In this document: piece after piece, positions 31,067 through 44,132 of the stretch
How the letters are laid out: each line of letters opens with the position of its first letter
Numbering within the stretch: the first letter of the stretch is position 1
Origin: Spodoptera frugiperda
Lineage: Eukaryota; Arthropoda; Insecta; Lepidoptera; Noctuidae
Assembly: GCF_023101765.2 (NCBI RefSeq)
Contig: NC_064237.1
Coordinates: 6,667,649-6,731,648, forward strand
Reading direction: 5' to 3'
Length of the DNA: 64,000 bases
Made by a program: the position numbers and the translations under genes
The notes under the pieces: model-generated
The model's input: the letters and a program-made list of their open reading frames with translations, nothing else
Databases searched by the model: none
What the model was told of the DNA's origin: nothing

Positions 31067-34000
31067 GTAAGTAAACTGATTTTATTTTAGAAAATTTTAA
31101 ATTAGTCTCTTTAAACCAGTTTTTTTGTCTAAAAATGGCGATATTTAAAATATCATCTTTCGTAAATTTAAAAAATGAAATAATATAACCATGTTATTTC
31201 AATGTATTCTGTACTTTATACAGATTATTGTAAATGTGAGAGCCCTGTAATTAGCTAAATTAGACTAGTAGAATGCATTTGTGTCAGCTTAGAGTTGTCA
31301 TGCTCACTCAAAGGTCTCACTGGCGGTACCACGGGCATTGGATCGTTCGATTCCCTGCAACATGGTTGAGTTGGACGGTGCTGGTGTACGTGCCATGTTG
31401 GTGAACGAGCGCTGTCAACTGGGACTGGTCAGCTCCAGACTGTATTAATTTTGTTGTTCTTAAGGTTTTTTTTTCTATCGCTTTGACTGAATATTAGTTT
31501 TACATTGTTCTCACATAGTTCAAGCAATCGATGCAAAGAAAAGCAATGTTATCAAGAATTGTATTGTGAATCTAATTGAAAAAGATCGAACGAACAGATC
31601 TTCGATCTTCTCCATAGGAATCTACACTTTGGAACGAGCAAATAGCTTCACTAGAGGGCTGACCGACAGACAGACGTTATTAATATTATTATATTTGCTT
31701 TGACGTTAAAAAGTGCCTATGATTTATTTATTTTTTACTGTTTTTAACTTATTGAGTAATAAAATTGGTTTTAAAATTCAGTTATGTATTTTTTATTTAT
31801 TTTACTTTTATTACTTGGTTTCTATTTCGCATGAATACAATTCCACAATATTCAACAATACTTGTAAAACAAAAACAAGATTACTTAAATTTTATCGATA
31901 TCAACAATCGACCTTTGTCTCGCCCTAGCATACATGAGTTTTTATGCGTGTTAGAGTGTACGTCAAATGCAGTCATTGCGTTTGTGTGACAACCAATAGC
32001 AAATTCGAGATTTAAATGTGTGTTATTTATTTGTGGGGGTAATCCGCTCAGACATTGGTCTCTTGCTTGTAGTGAAATTAAAGGGTGGGAGAAACGGCGA
32101 CACGCGTTCTGATACAAATCAGGAACTATTTCATTTCTACTCTCTTTATATGTTCTGTGGTGTTTATAAACACTCTCATCACTGTCCTATCTCTAATATT
32201 ATAAAAGAAGTAGGATGACATTTTAAAAAAGGTTATATAAAACCTGCTTTTATAGTCAAGTAAATTTTGTATTCTGAAAATCTGAAAGGTACTGTAATAA
32301 AAGTCACAAGGTGTAATATTCCGTGCCCCGTTTAATTTAGTTTACCTACAATTTACACTGATAGAAGCAAGACAGCTGCAACGCAATCAGTGCTTTATTG
32401 AACTTATAATTTCAACAAAGGCGCTTCGCTTCCAAGTATAACATTTAATTAGACCACTATCACTTGGAGGGAATGTTCTAGATTCATTTGTGTTAGTACA
32501 ATGTCTCCCGTAGGCTATTTGTACTTTCGGAGACATTTATTCTTGCCTTTGTTTAGTTTTTATTTAATTTATGATTGCTGTCTAGTATTTTTAATTATCA
32601 GGGTTTTGTTTGATTGGTAATCTAATGCTCTTAGCTCTATAAGAAAGATCAAGTCCTTTATGCCATGAGATTCAGTTTTTACTTACAGTAGCAGTATGGT
32701 ACTCTTTTTATTATTTCTTGTAATCGATTCCGAAATAAACTAGTTACTTGGCCTAGAATAGATACAAACAAAAAGACAAAATCATAATTTACCAACTAGT
32801 ATTACTAATTTAATATTTCCTTAATATAATAACAATCTATCAATCATTACTTAATTTAAAGACTTTACAAAATTTTATTACGTTAATTATTTGCGTATAA
32901 ATCAAACGATAACCGATTAAACGCAAACGAAACTGAACGAAACCGAGCGACGCTAATGAACCGAAATTACATAATATCTTGTTACCCGACAAACGTTGTT
33001 ACTCGCTGAGATTTTTTGTGCAGACGCCAGCATTACAAGCTACCCCTTATCAAATATCTTTAAAAGATTTTCAACTTAATTACTCTTCAATAGAGTTGAA
33101 AATCTACTGAAGAAATTTAGGGTAACTTGACGTACTGTCCCAAATCTTTGCATGCTATATAACAAAGTAATTAGCGTCGAAAAATGCGAAGTTTTCGTGT
33201 TAATTTGACATGGTTGTCTTGTTTCGGGACACGGCACCATATGTTTTAAATAGAGGACTGCCAATAAAACTTTAGTACAAACATCCAGAACATTGGCCTT
33301 TGGTTGTAAGGTTAGCCTATGAATTTGGAGGTCAGGATATAATGGTTATGTTTTATGTACTGATTCACCATCGCCTTTAGCTAGTACAAATTGATGTAAC
33401 ATTAAGAACGGTTTCGTTTCGGTCTATTATCTTTTGTTAAGCATTACGGTGTTCTCAAAGATACTTTGTTTGTCTTGTTGTTACATATATACTATTGTTT
33501 GTTAAACTTAAACGTTATATCGTTGACAAATAATGTACGTTATGTATTATGCTTGTACTAGTGGAAGAATAAGCTTCGTAAAAGAATAATTATACCTAGA
33601 CTCATCAAACATGAATAATACCTATCATACTTACGTCCGAAAATATGAGAGATGCCAAATTATGTACACACTAAGCGATGAAAATAATAGATACATTTAC
33701 CAGAAACGTTGAGATTAAGAATTATGCGAACGATGAAGCTTACGACTCACAAAAGATCGCGATGTGGACGATATCTAAGAATGCCTGCTACCCCACCAAG
33801 TCACAAATACATTATTTACAATAGGGGTGATGACTAATTTATATTTAAATGGTCGTCTTCTAGATTATTTTAAAACATTAGACAAGTATTCTTTTTACTT
33901 ACGAAAAAAATACTTTCGAAAATCCATTTGTATCCATTTGAAATATCGCGTGACGTCACTTCTAGGTACGTTTTATACGTAGAAATAACGTAGCTAGCTC

Positions 34001-34989
34001 CCATTCCTAAGCTTTGATTCGTTTTATCTAAGTATTCTCTTCTTATATGACGGTTACGATGATTCATTACCTAACTGACGGACTGAATAGATTCATCCAA
34101 CATCATCCCTATTCTCTATCACTTATACATCCATCTTTGAACTTTACTTACATTAAAAATATTGTTTACTCATTTCAAAACCAAATCTAGATAGGTAGTA
34201 TAGGTATGTTTGTAATGACTGTATATCAAAGAAATAGAACACTATTAAGATACAAATTTTCCAACAACTTTACCTTTATCATCGTCTGATTGTCGAAGTG
34301 AGTGACAGCTCATTCAACACACGTACACATGTCGACGTGTGACCAATGCCAATGAAGTATTTGAATAATTGCCACCCTGACTGATACCTTTGATTTACAA
34401 TTTTGCTTATTATTTATTTATTGCATTCTATTATTTATGTATTCTATGGCAAACAAAAATACTTTTTAAAGGGGAGTATGGTGATGTGTACACAGAACAT
34501 TTTAAGGTATGATGTCATGAGTTTTAGCCAAAATCTAAATGCTTTGTAGATATAAAGATTAACGAGAATGCTGCTACGTGTTCCCTGTCTAATGTCTAGT
34601 TTTGAGAATTTCATACAATAATTTTATATTCATCTCTCTCACACCCAAAGCTTTCTTTCTAGACTTTAAAGTGTTCTCAAAAGTAATCTCAATACAAATT
34701 CCACTTTAAATACTACGCCGATTTTATTCACTTCTAAAAGTCACCCCAACCTCGTTCAATTCTTTAATCAACCATAAATCTAGAAGTATCTATTAAACAG
34801 GATATTCAATTAAGAAGTTGCTTATCTTAATCACCGGCAAATTAATTAGAAATGTCATCAAAACAGTTTACGATAACTGGACAATCTAATTTCTAAATTT
34901 TTTATATTTTATGTAGGAGGTATTTTATTTAATTTTATTGTATATATTAGTAACTCATTCGAAGTAGGACTAATTTCAAACAAAATCAT
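31067..34989. other. Unassigned DNA
   Basis: No supported gene. Any further exons of the THAP gene would lie here, but none was recognised. The segment 31300-31445 is GC-richer and includes 'gttcgattccctgcaacatg', possibly a degraded tRNA-like SINE. A 12-bp hairpin stem occurs at 33065-33105 (agattttcaact/agttgaaaatct, 17-base loop). Otherwise AT-rich. Confidence 0.35.
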
Positions 34990-35142
34990 CTCGCGGGTTC
35001 GATTCCTACACAGAACAACTCTTTCTGTGATCCACAAATTGTAGTTCCGGGTCTGGGTCTCATGTGTATGTAAAATTGTATGTTTGTAAACGCAACTACA
35101 ACATAAGAGAAACCGCAGTGTATGTCAAAGATTAAAAAAAAA
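34990..35142 (+). repeat. tRNA-like SINE (family A), body and tail
   Basis: Begins with tcgcgggttcgattcctaca (B-box-like). It continues with 'ctttctgtgatccacaaatt', 'gggtctgggtctcatgtgta' and 'tgtatgtttgtaaacgca', then a tail with ten As. The A-box side is missing or unrecognisable. Same family as 39580, 40353 and 58985. Confidence 0.8.
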
Positions 35143-38100
35143 ATAGAGTTCAGAAATATGTACAGTATTTAAAACTAAGTAAGGTCCATATTACACTGTT
35201 ACTAATTACATAACCCATAAAAATAATAATAACATACCTCTGCATTCCTGTATCGAGGATAATAAGTACATTATGTCATTTGTGTTGAAAGTAAATCAAT
35301 CTAAGAAATCCTGATTGTTTTAACACCTGTGCATCTTATTAGGACATGTAACATAAACAAGACCTTTGTATGGCATTCTCAATAGGCAAGCTCGGGCAGA
35401 TGGCGATGCGTTATGATTCACACAGCATAATATTTGATATAACACATCAAACGAATCACTTTTATGTATGTATGTAGTGTATTCGATCAATCAACGTATG
35501 TTTATAGTTGGCTACTAGCAAGCGAAGTGCTTTCTTTCATCTATGCTGATAGAACAAAGATGGTATAACAGTATTAGGACAGGTTTCCCTTGAAAATTAA
35601 TTGAGTTTTATTAAATGTTTTGATTTATTTCAGTTCATAAGTTGGTGGATATTTACTTTTATGTTTTATTTCTTTATGGATTTATTGCACAATGTACATA
35701 CATAGAGGTATTACCTATATGCTACATGAGCAGTACAATACTTGGTCCTGTTAGGGCGCAGCAATTTATCTAGTAACTAAATTATTATCTAATATGAATG
35801 TTCATAACAATCTTATGTCGTTCAAGCCAGTTGGGATCCCTGAAGTTATTTTAATTAATGTAGGTTCTGTTAGTAGATACAGGTAATCCTCTGTCTCCTT
35901 TGTTTAGGGTTAGGGTAAAGATATCTACTTATACTTCTTATTACATAGAACTTAAACTAACTGTTAAATAATGACTGCTCACATTGCATGTTTTGTTAAA
36001 CACTAAAGAAAGTTATAAGTGTGTAGGTGTCTACTCGAATAAAGTACGTTTACACTTAACAAGATTGTGTATCAAGCATTTGATCTGGCCTGCGCACAAG
36101 ATGTTTCCAGGTCAAGTGTGAGCGCCGTACGGTACCCAGCAATTACATAAACGGGTTTACACAAAATCACGGCAAATATACTAGTGTAATGTTGTATGTA
36201 TGTTTGACCTTTGCCATATAATATATGGAACGTGCATACCAAGCTCTGTTACAGTTTTAAATTATATCAGTCAAAAGCGGCATACATAAAAATGAATCTC
36301 TGTACTGTATGTACACGCATAACTTATGAATGACTGAACCAAATTCGATATATCCTTTTTTGTTCTTGTCATTACTGTTGGCACAAGAATGACTTAAAAT
36401 AAAGTCACGATATAGTACTCGAGCAAAGCTGGGCCAGAAAACTGCTACTTTTTCACATTTATGTTATGAGCCCTGTTCATGAACAATTTAAGTGTAAAAC
36501 ATTTTCCGTGTTTCCTACCATTGGTTATAGCTAACAATGTACATTGTTTACATATTTGAATATGCATATAAAATAGAAATAGTTAAAAACTATTCGACCA
36601 GCAATTTATAGCACAAAATCCCAAATGGAATTCAGCTGAATCGTTTTTGTTAACGCATTAGCAGTAAACATAGAAAATTGGAGAACAGAAAATTCAATTC
36701 CAGTTTGAAATACGTTCGAAAGTGCTTTTAAGTTTAAGGTAACAAAGTGATACAATGTAAGGCAGCGTAGAATACGTGAATATATACAATGGCACGTAAA
36801 ATATATAAAGATACACATAATATATACAGATACATTTACGTGCATTCGATTCTATAAATCAGCTCTCTAAAAGTAACAAGAGAATAGGCGTTAGTGAAAC
36901 TGGGTCGCGTTTCGCATTCGCGGTGAATCCATTTTGTAGTGTTGTGCTTCAAACCCATTGTCTCATATTCCGTGATGCTCCGACTCCTTCCGTCTGCATT
37001 AACCAGTCGCATATTTTTGTTACAATTTTCTTTTGTTTTCTATTAAATGCTCGAATAATTATAGCGCCTATTAAATTGGTTTGCGTGACGCGTATTAGTT
37101 ATGTTATAATTTATTATAGTTAGGTATTGATTTTAATTGGCAGTTCCTCATTATGTGCGTCATTAAGTTCACTATTCGTGCATAAATCAGCTCTGACATT
37201 TACTGGCAGATATGAATGTTGATATTCGTGATAGCTCCAAAATTTTACGACATTGACGCTACATGGTTCTGTTTGTTGATTTTGGTTAATAATGGTTGAA
37301 AATAAATCATTATTACCCTGAGTGACCTATAAAAAAGGATCCCAAACCGAAGTTAATCTGTCATATGCCAATAAGATAACGCATCAATAAAAATTTTAAG
37401 CATTTCCGATGGACAAGATAAAATTATGTTGACTAATGTATTTTTAAAGGACCATTTCATTGTTTACATTGCACATTGTTTACTTAGGATTTGTCCATGT
37501 TTTTATCTTATCCATAGTTTTGCGGACATCATGCTGATACAGATGGACAACATACCATAACGACCACCGCCAAATGAGACCATTACCAAAGGAAGTGAGA
37601 AAAAACTTGCTTTAAAAATGTATTTCTGACCACCCATACTGAAGTTTCCCCTACCGTTTCTGTTACGAAACCCCTAATAGAAAGACCGAAATATAAACTA
37701 ATTTAGAAATAAATTATGAATATCATTTAATAATCCTATTTTTATATTTACTATACACCACCCACAAAGATTAAAGTGTAACAAACATTCATTAATTATG
37801 TCTCCAATGGCGGACGCTCCGAGAGCAATCAAAACGAGAGTGAAAATAAAATAGGATTTATTCTTCCGAACATTTATATGATTTATATACAAAATATCCT
37901 CTCCATACATCGTCGATAGTGACAGAGATTGGCTCGCAGCCAAAACACACACAGTATCCTGTTTAATCATTCTTATTCAAAACTTGTGTATTTAGTGTTC
38001 TCGCCGGAAAGGAAAGTTTTCAACAATAGCTCGAACAAATAAATAAAACGTATCAAAATAGATGCTCGATGTTTCTTTTATGATGGCGGCGTGAATTTAT

Positions 38101-39579
38101 ATTCAAATGTGTTCAGCTGTCATACGTAAGACATTATCAATGCAAAGGCCTGTGTTTTACATTCTAGGACAATCAAGATTGTATCTTTAAGTGTCTGCTA
38201 TATTTTCTGATCTGTCGTTCTTGGTGCGAAGGGAGTGTTGTGTTTAGAATGTTACACGTCTTATAACTCATGTTTTCATAATACAGTACGTAAGTTGTAC
38301 CTAGAAGATACAGAGGTATTCAGAAAAGAAAACTGATAAAACACGATATTACTATCTATAGCGTACTAGTAACTTTACCAGACTCAAACTTCAAAGTCAG
38401 CTCAGGTAGATCTCAAACCCTTTCAGATGAAGTTTGTACACCTGCAACATCTTGTACAATAGTTTTCACTCAAAACTTGTACAATTTAAATATAAAACTT
38501 TCGCTAAAACTTCACACTTTCAAAACAATACCGTATTAGAAATGTTACGCTGAACGCTGACGCTACCTGTCGAAATATTGAGTGGCGTCCAATTTTGTTG
38601 AATTGTAGACAACAGTGACGTAATTGGCTATAATTGATTTTCGGCTTTCGAAATTAAGTCATTATTATAAAGAGTCATTACAAAATGTGTTTGATGAGTA
38701 AACTGTTATTTAGTGCGTGTTCTAACGTGTAATTTAGTTGGTAAGTTGTGTGAGAGCGAGCAATTTATTGAAAACAATGAGTGGTCTCGTCGACTCGTTG
38801 AACCGGTCGTTGCATGAAATATATTATCTTCCTTGTGCTCACCGCTTGTCTTGCCTTGACTTTGTTATATTTACTGCTAATATAACTTGCATATTTGTGT
38901 AGTCAAGGCCATTTGAAAGCTTGAATAAAAAATATGCAGGATCTTTGAAGCTACGTAGGAACGCATACGCTTATAACTGATTTGGTGCAAAAGTGACGCT
39001 AATGGTCGTTGGATTTTGCAGTCTTAATATTTATTATCTCATTAACATAAAATATTAATAATTAAAATCGCTATTAGTGTTAAAAATCTTGAGTAAAAAT
39101 CTATTAATATTCCGTTAACTAAATACCAGACCTCATGCTCTACATAAAAAAGCCTTATTTATAAATCTACTTTAAAAAAAACCAGCATAGAATAGCACCA
39201 AACAACTCATCAAGTGACGAAAAACCAAAGAGAAGACGATCCAAATGATCACCGGAGTCGCAGATACATTACAAATAAACGATTTACAAAAACATTACCC
39301 TCCTTTTCGCACTTAGTTGGGTAAAAGGGACGCAGTAAAGTATGATACCCGTCATCGCAATTACACTGTAAACTAGTTCTGCACACGATGCACGGTGCGT
39401 GGGAAATTGGGCGGTACAGGCTGCAGATGAATCAGTCAACCGCTGATCTGTTTGTTTGTGTACTTGTTACTTTGTAACAGTCATAACAACATGTCTGGTA
39501 GTCCATGTATTCGTTATTATACGACTTTTATTTAGTTGAGTTGTGATTGGGATTGATTGAATTGAATTGGCTCGGTATG
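35143..39579. other. Unassigned AT-rich DNA
   Basis: No gene is supported. Short frames at 36606-36845, 36923-37123 and 37698-37970 lack motifs. The block 38560-38830 is somewhat GC-balanced. The stretch contains no recognisable transposon ends. Confidence 0.4.
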
Positions 39580-39727
39580 TAGCTGGTTCGATTCCCGCAT
39601 GGAGTAACACTTTGTGTAATCCACTAATTGTTGTTTCGGGTTTGGCTGTCATGTGAAATTGTGTATTAGTAAACGCACCAACGACGCAGGAGAAAATCCT
39701 AGAGTGTGGCAACATGTTTAAAAAACA
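39580..39727 (+). repeat. tRNA-like SINE (family A)
   Basis: Contains 'agctggttcgattcccgcat', 'actttgtgtaatccactaat', 'tgtttcgggtttggctgtca', 'gtaaacgcaccaacgac' and 'caggagaaaatcctagagtg', followed by an A-rich end. The A-box portion is lost. The minus-strand frame at 39467-39820 runs across this SINE and is not a gene. Confidence 0.82.
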
Positions 39728-40352
39728 CACAATTAGGTATTCATACAATAGGATGAAAACGAAAGGGTTTATTAGCTTGTCCCCTTGTAAAACAGTAGAG
39801 AGATACTTATCGACATGCAAAACTCATTGCCATAAATAACACAGACGTTTAAAAGTTCAGTAATAGAAATACGAACAAGTAAATTACTGGTATACCAACA
39901 TAAATAAAAGGAAAAGATATAAATACCAATGAATGTAATATCAATACGATGAATTCAAATAACATTGTTCTATCATGTTTTATGAGAGAGATAAGTAAAT
40001 ACATTTTATATTTGATCGCCGAAACATTCGTATTACACAAATAATTTCAGAATAAACTCATACGGTCATGTTCCCTGTATCCACAATGGACTTTTATATT
40101 GACCCAAAGAAGGAAAATTGGTAGCAATCAACGAATCTATTATTTATTCTGGATGTATTTGTTTCCTTTATGTTTGTATGGGAGAAATATTTTGATATTG
40201 ATATTACATTGTTATTACATTCGATAAATGTTCAAGAACTGTCTTTCTACTCCATATTTTATTAGGTAGGTACTAGGTTATCTCGCACCCGAAAGTACAA
40301 GTTTATAGCGTTCATAGATCACTATTTTGAAAATACGTAAGTCTTTAAAATA
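39728..40352. other. Unassigned AT-rich DNA
   Basis: Nothing recognised. Confidence 0.45.
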
Positions 40353-40512
40353 ATGGCGCGGTAGCTGGGCAACCGGCTGCCCTCTAACTGCTTCTTTGTT
40401 GGATCCACAAATTGTTGTCGGGTCTTGGTGTCATGCGTATGTGAACTTGTATGTTTGTTACCGCACCCCCAACACAGGAGAAAATCCTACTGTGGGGAAC
40501 ACGTTTTTTTTT
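40353..40512 (+). repeat. tRNA-like SINE (family A) lacking its B box
   Basis: Starts 'atggcgcggtagctgggcaa' and 'ccggctgcc' (A-box side). It then jumps to 'ttggatccacaaattgttgt', 'ggtcttggtgtcatgcgtat', 'gtgaacttgtatgtttgtta', 'aacacaggagaaaatcctac' and a T-rich end. The GGTTCGATTCCCGC segment present in the other copies is replaced by 'ctctaactgcttct', so this copy has lost its internal B-box promoter. Confidence 0.82.
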
Positions 40513-42676
40513 ATTGTTATGTTAGTACCGCACGGAAAGCATTTTACCATTTACTTGTTTTCAGGAGAAATTTAAGTAATTAAAACCTAGTTTTATATAG
40601 AACATTTATTTAATATACTACCGATAGTAGGTATAAACTATCGCTTATTCAGGTACAGCATAAAGAAATAAATATTAATAGCACAGAAGTAGTTGGACAC
40701 TGGATAGCCTCCACGTCGCCCTGACATATATTCCGAGTATAGACAACTAACCGATCACGAATCTTGTGCGCTCATTACTGTTACCATAACGAGACAAACA
40801 GCCAACCTCTATGGTTGTATACTCTATTTGTTTGTGGTTTAAACTTTTCGAATTTGGAACTTGTTACGGGGGAGTAAACGATAGTGAAAGCGGTCTATGA
40901 TTGGCTTGAATAAATTGTCAATTACATTGATAATGACTGTGAAACTTAATGAGGATTTCTTTTTTCTTTAACGTTTGAAAACGGCTATTTTATTTGTTAA
41001 CTGCTATTAAAGCTAATGAATCGTTACATATCTATTTTTTGACCGCACAGGGTAATTCACAACGGTCGTATTATCTAAGAATACCAATAGTTATTGGACG
41101 ATTTATAGCGTTTAGAGCCAGTTTAAGAGAAAACCTTTCTTTAGAATGTTTTAAACACTATCCCCCTTTTAAACTTCTAACATAAAGACGAGAGAAGGAT
41201 TTATAAACAATAAACTATTCCGTCGCTGTAATCACCCGCGATACTTTTACTGCACAGCGTTAACCCGCTAAGTAAATCGTTTCTCCATAATTAAATAGAT
41301 TTTTTTCGCTCGTAAAAGAATAAGAGTAATAAATTTCCTTTTTCTAGAGTTTCCGAGAGTAACTTGGGACTTGTGTAAGGAACACGACTTCACAGTTAAT
41401 TACTTTGTATCCAGTTAACGGAGTGCTAACTCCCAATATGTATGCAAGTCGCACAGGCTCGTTTAATAAATTGACTTACAATCCTCGCTCGGCTACTTTT
41501 TAAGACGTTTTCGACTGTTACCGAGGCGTGAGAATGTCCATAGCTTAATTAGTATTTTTGTTGGTGAAATATTGATCAAATTGTTGGGGCAAATGTTGGC
41601 CATATTGCACGATATAGTAACTTTTCCCACCGTAATGATTCTTACTTTAATGGTACAACAATTATTGTGTGGACTAATAATACAGAAAAACTTTGCTGCT
41701 TTTTAAGATCTATACATATTCTATTAGTACAAAAGTCTGAATATAAATTAATGCCCTAGGTTTAGAAACTAAATCTAATATACATGGAATACCACAAATT
41801 TTCGTGTCAGGTACGGTACAAAGGCAGGTGTAGGAGAGAGTGTTTGGCTACATGCCTATGCAGAATATGGATGGCGATTTTCTTCACGATAACGTCGGCT
41901 GTTCCAGCCAGATTCTATTCAACAAACACCACGTAGTTTACACGTCTGCTCGTGATATCTCACTCGATAAGCCAGGTAACAGTTTGCGCCAAAAGTTTGT
42001 CTGAACACAGTTTAAAATGTTCAGTGATGGATGATGTTTTAGTCGCTTTTCAAACTAAAAAGGTTCATTGTAATAATGTTGTTTTATTTGCACATATTTT
42101 CCATCAATTCATCATACGCGGCATGCCCTTTTTCGTCCCTTAATCCCTTATTTTATTTTTATTGTATTTAACCCCTCATAACCACTTAAGATCATTGCAT
42201 TAGATTAAAACCATTTTAAAAATAAACCTCAAAAAACCGCAATCTAAGTGAATGAAACAACCTTCATAATTGTCATTACTTTGGTCATTACTTTTTTCTT
42301 CTGTCAAGCAAAATGCATTGAGTCATTGCGCACAGGAAATAGACACGATAATAGTTTTTAGACCAATAAAAACTGCGTAGGTACAAAAGGTATGCAACCT
42401 TCATGGTACACGGGGTACCGTACCTACGCCTCAAGGGTTTGGCTCGAAGCAGTTGGATGCGCTTGTTGAATTATTACTTAATACCCATTCAAGGATATGT
42501 TTACGCACGAATAACTTAGAAGAATATGTTGTAGTAAGTCTCATTATTTTTATTTTGTTGTACACCTAAACGTAATCATATTTTTTATTGTCTTGTAAAT
42601 TCCGATATTGACAGTGGTTTTACATAATAACAATTCATTCATCTTTGATGTATTTTTTACTGTTGACAGATTTCAC
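40513..42676. other. Unassigned DNA
   Basis: No supported gene. The block 41220-41540 is GC-balanced and non-repetitive by eye. Two 63-codon frames (40994-41185 and 41952-42143) have no motifs. Confidence 0.4.
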
Positions 42677-42905
42677 AAATAAATTTAAAAAATTAAAAAA
42701 CCCGACTGCATTAAAAACACTTTAAATAAAAACTGAAACAGAAATTATTTAATTTTGTGGTAATAGAATGATTTTAGTCTAGTTTATTTAATCTACACAA
42801 TTATGTTTCGCATAGACATGAAATTAAATTCTTGTTTTTTACTTTTCAGTTTTTATTTAAAGTGTTTTTAATGCAGTCGGGTTTTTTAATTTTTTAAATT
42901 TATTT
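42677..42905. mobile_element. MITE with perfect 62-bp inverted repeats
   Basis: Positions 42677-42738 and 42844-42905 are exact reverse complements over 62 bases, separated by 105 bases of AT-rich non-coding DNA. Each arm includes ttaaaaaacccgactgcatt and ttaaataaaaactgaaa. Perfect identity over 62 bp implies recent insertion or ongoing gene conversion. The core GCAGTCGGGT also occurs at the 3' end of the repeat at 44815-45045. No target-site duplication is obvious because the flanks are AT-rich. Confidence 0.85.
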
Positions 42906-42989
42906 ATTTTTATTTAACACTTTTTAGTTAGTATACATACGGAAATGTGTTTCTCAAGATTTTACCCGCGACACGAGAGAACTAAGGTA

Positions 42990-44132
42990 TCCTAACCAAA
43001 TAAGGCCTACCTTATTTTTATTACCACCTAGCTCGTAAGTTTAAAATGACAAAAGGCTGATAATTTCAAAATCTTATATTTATTTATTAAACTTTGTAAT
43101 AATGGAATCAAAATGGCTTTAGAAACAAAAATTACAATTTTGTAAACACAAATAACTAAAGTGTCACTTTGGCCTTATTGGGCACCCTATGTCTTAATAA
43201 GGCCTCAATAAAAACTAGTAAGTATTCAACTTCTTAATTATAACAAAACTTTGTCAATGCTTATAAAAAATGTAATGAGATCTTATTAATTAATTTTGGT
43301 CATTATACATCAGGCTAAACGAGTTTCTCATCATGTAATACCCAAGTAACATCTTTGAAGTCATCGGTACCCCATCATCAGTCAAACGAATGAGAATAAC
43401 TTCTTGTTCTGTAGCCAATTTAGCGACCGACCTAGCTTTCGTGTAGTCGAACTACTCTTTAGATGGTGCGTACTTCTTTGGAAGTTATATCTGGCTGCAG
43501 CAGCCTACCGGGTAAAACAGGGTGCATAAAATTCGAAGGGTGAATAGATACTATGAAGAATTTCCCGATATCCATTCACCCCTTTTCTGTATCTGTTCAC
43601 CCCGTTTACCCCTTTCTACCATTTTAACAGCGTTTTCCATCTTTTGCAAAATCTGTTGGCTTTCTTTTTGACAGAAGCTGGTGATCCGTTTTCTATAAAA
43701 TTACTGAAAAACAACTATGCCGTAATAAGGCCTACACGTTTTTTTTGTAGGCTTTATTAGGGCATGGCACATAGGTAAACAAAACAACGATTATATGAAA
43801 TACACCGATATTATAGCTATTTCACTAATGTGAGGAGATGGCTAAATGTATAATTGTCATATAGACAAAACACGGCACGTCGTATACTGATAAATATAAA
43901 AATACTAACAGTTTACGCTACTCGAATTTTATAAAAACTAAAGTGCGCTCCACGTCGCGATTGTTTTCGTCTGTAGGTTCCAACATAATCGCGGCACGGG
44001 TTGCTTGCTGTGCTCAAATTAGTTAAGTAATGTGCATGCACACTTCTACAAACTTTGGCGACCATTTGACATCGGGAAGAGGGAAATTTTCAAAATAGGC
44101 TTTATTGGGGCATAGGCCTTATTTGGTTAGGG
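42990..44132 (-). mobile_element. Pogo/Tigger-like (Tc1/mariner) deletion derivative
   Basis: Both ends carry the 19-bp inverted repeat CCTAACCAAATAAGGCCTA (42991-43009 and 44113-44131) and are flanked directly by TA (42988-42989 and 44133-44134), the target preferred by Tc1/mariner elements. Internal copies of AATAAGGCC or its complement lie at about 43171, 43196 and 43724, with variants at 43749 and 44096; these are subterminal repeats of the sort that bind transposase. A broken helix-turn-helix coding trace lies at 43312-43504. The DDE catalytic part is absent, so the element is non-autonomous. Confidence 0.72.
43312..43504 (-). pseudogene. Pogo/CENP-B-type helix-turn-helix transposase fragment
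   Basis: The minus strand reads AAARYNFQRSTHHLKSSST and TRKLGRS. After a one-step frame change near 43422 it reads AKLATEQEVILIRLTDDGVP and MTSKMLLGYYMMRN. This follows the order known from pogo/Tigger/CENP-B proteins: 'AA..YNIP.STL...L', 'RKLGR', then 'L...QE..L...I..L.D.GFP.T'. A stop ends the first frame at about 43440-43382, and no downstream DDE domain exists before the left terminal repeat. The fragment is therefore a decayed N-terminal DNA-binding region. Confidence 0.6.

Noticed and set aside
34990..35010. Possible tRNA gene from the GGTTCGATTCC box
   Set aside because: No acceptor stem or anticodon arm can be folded around it, and the downstream body matches the SINE family seen at three other sites. 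The same applies to 39580 and 58985.
39467..39820. 117-codon minus-strand ORF
   Set aside because: About half of it is the reverse complement of a SINE; the IEPATYRA-like text is translated tRNA-like sequence.
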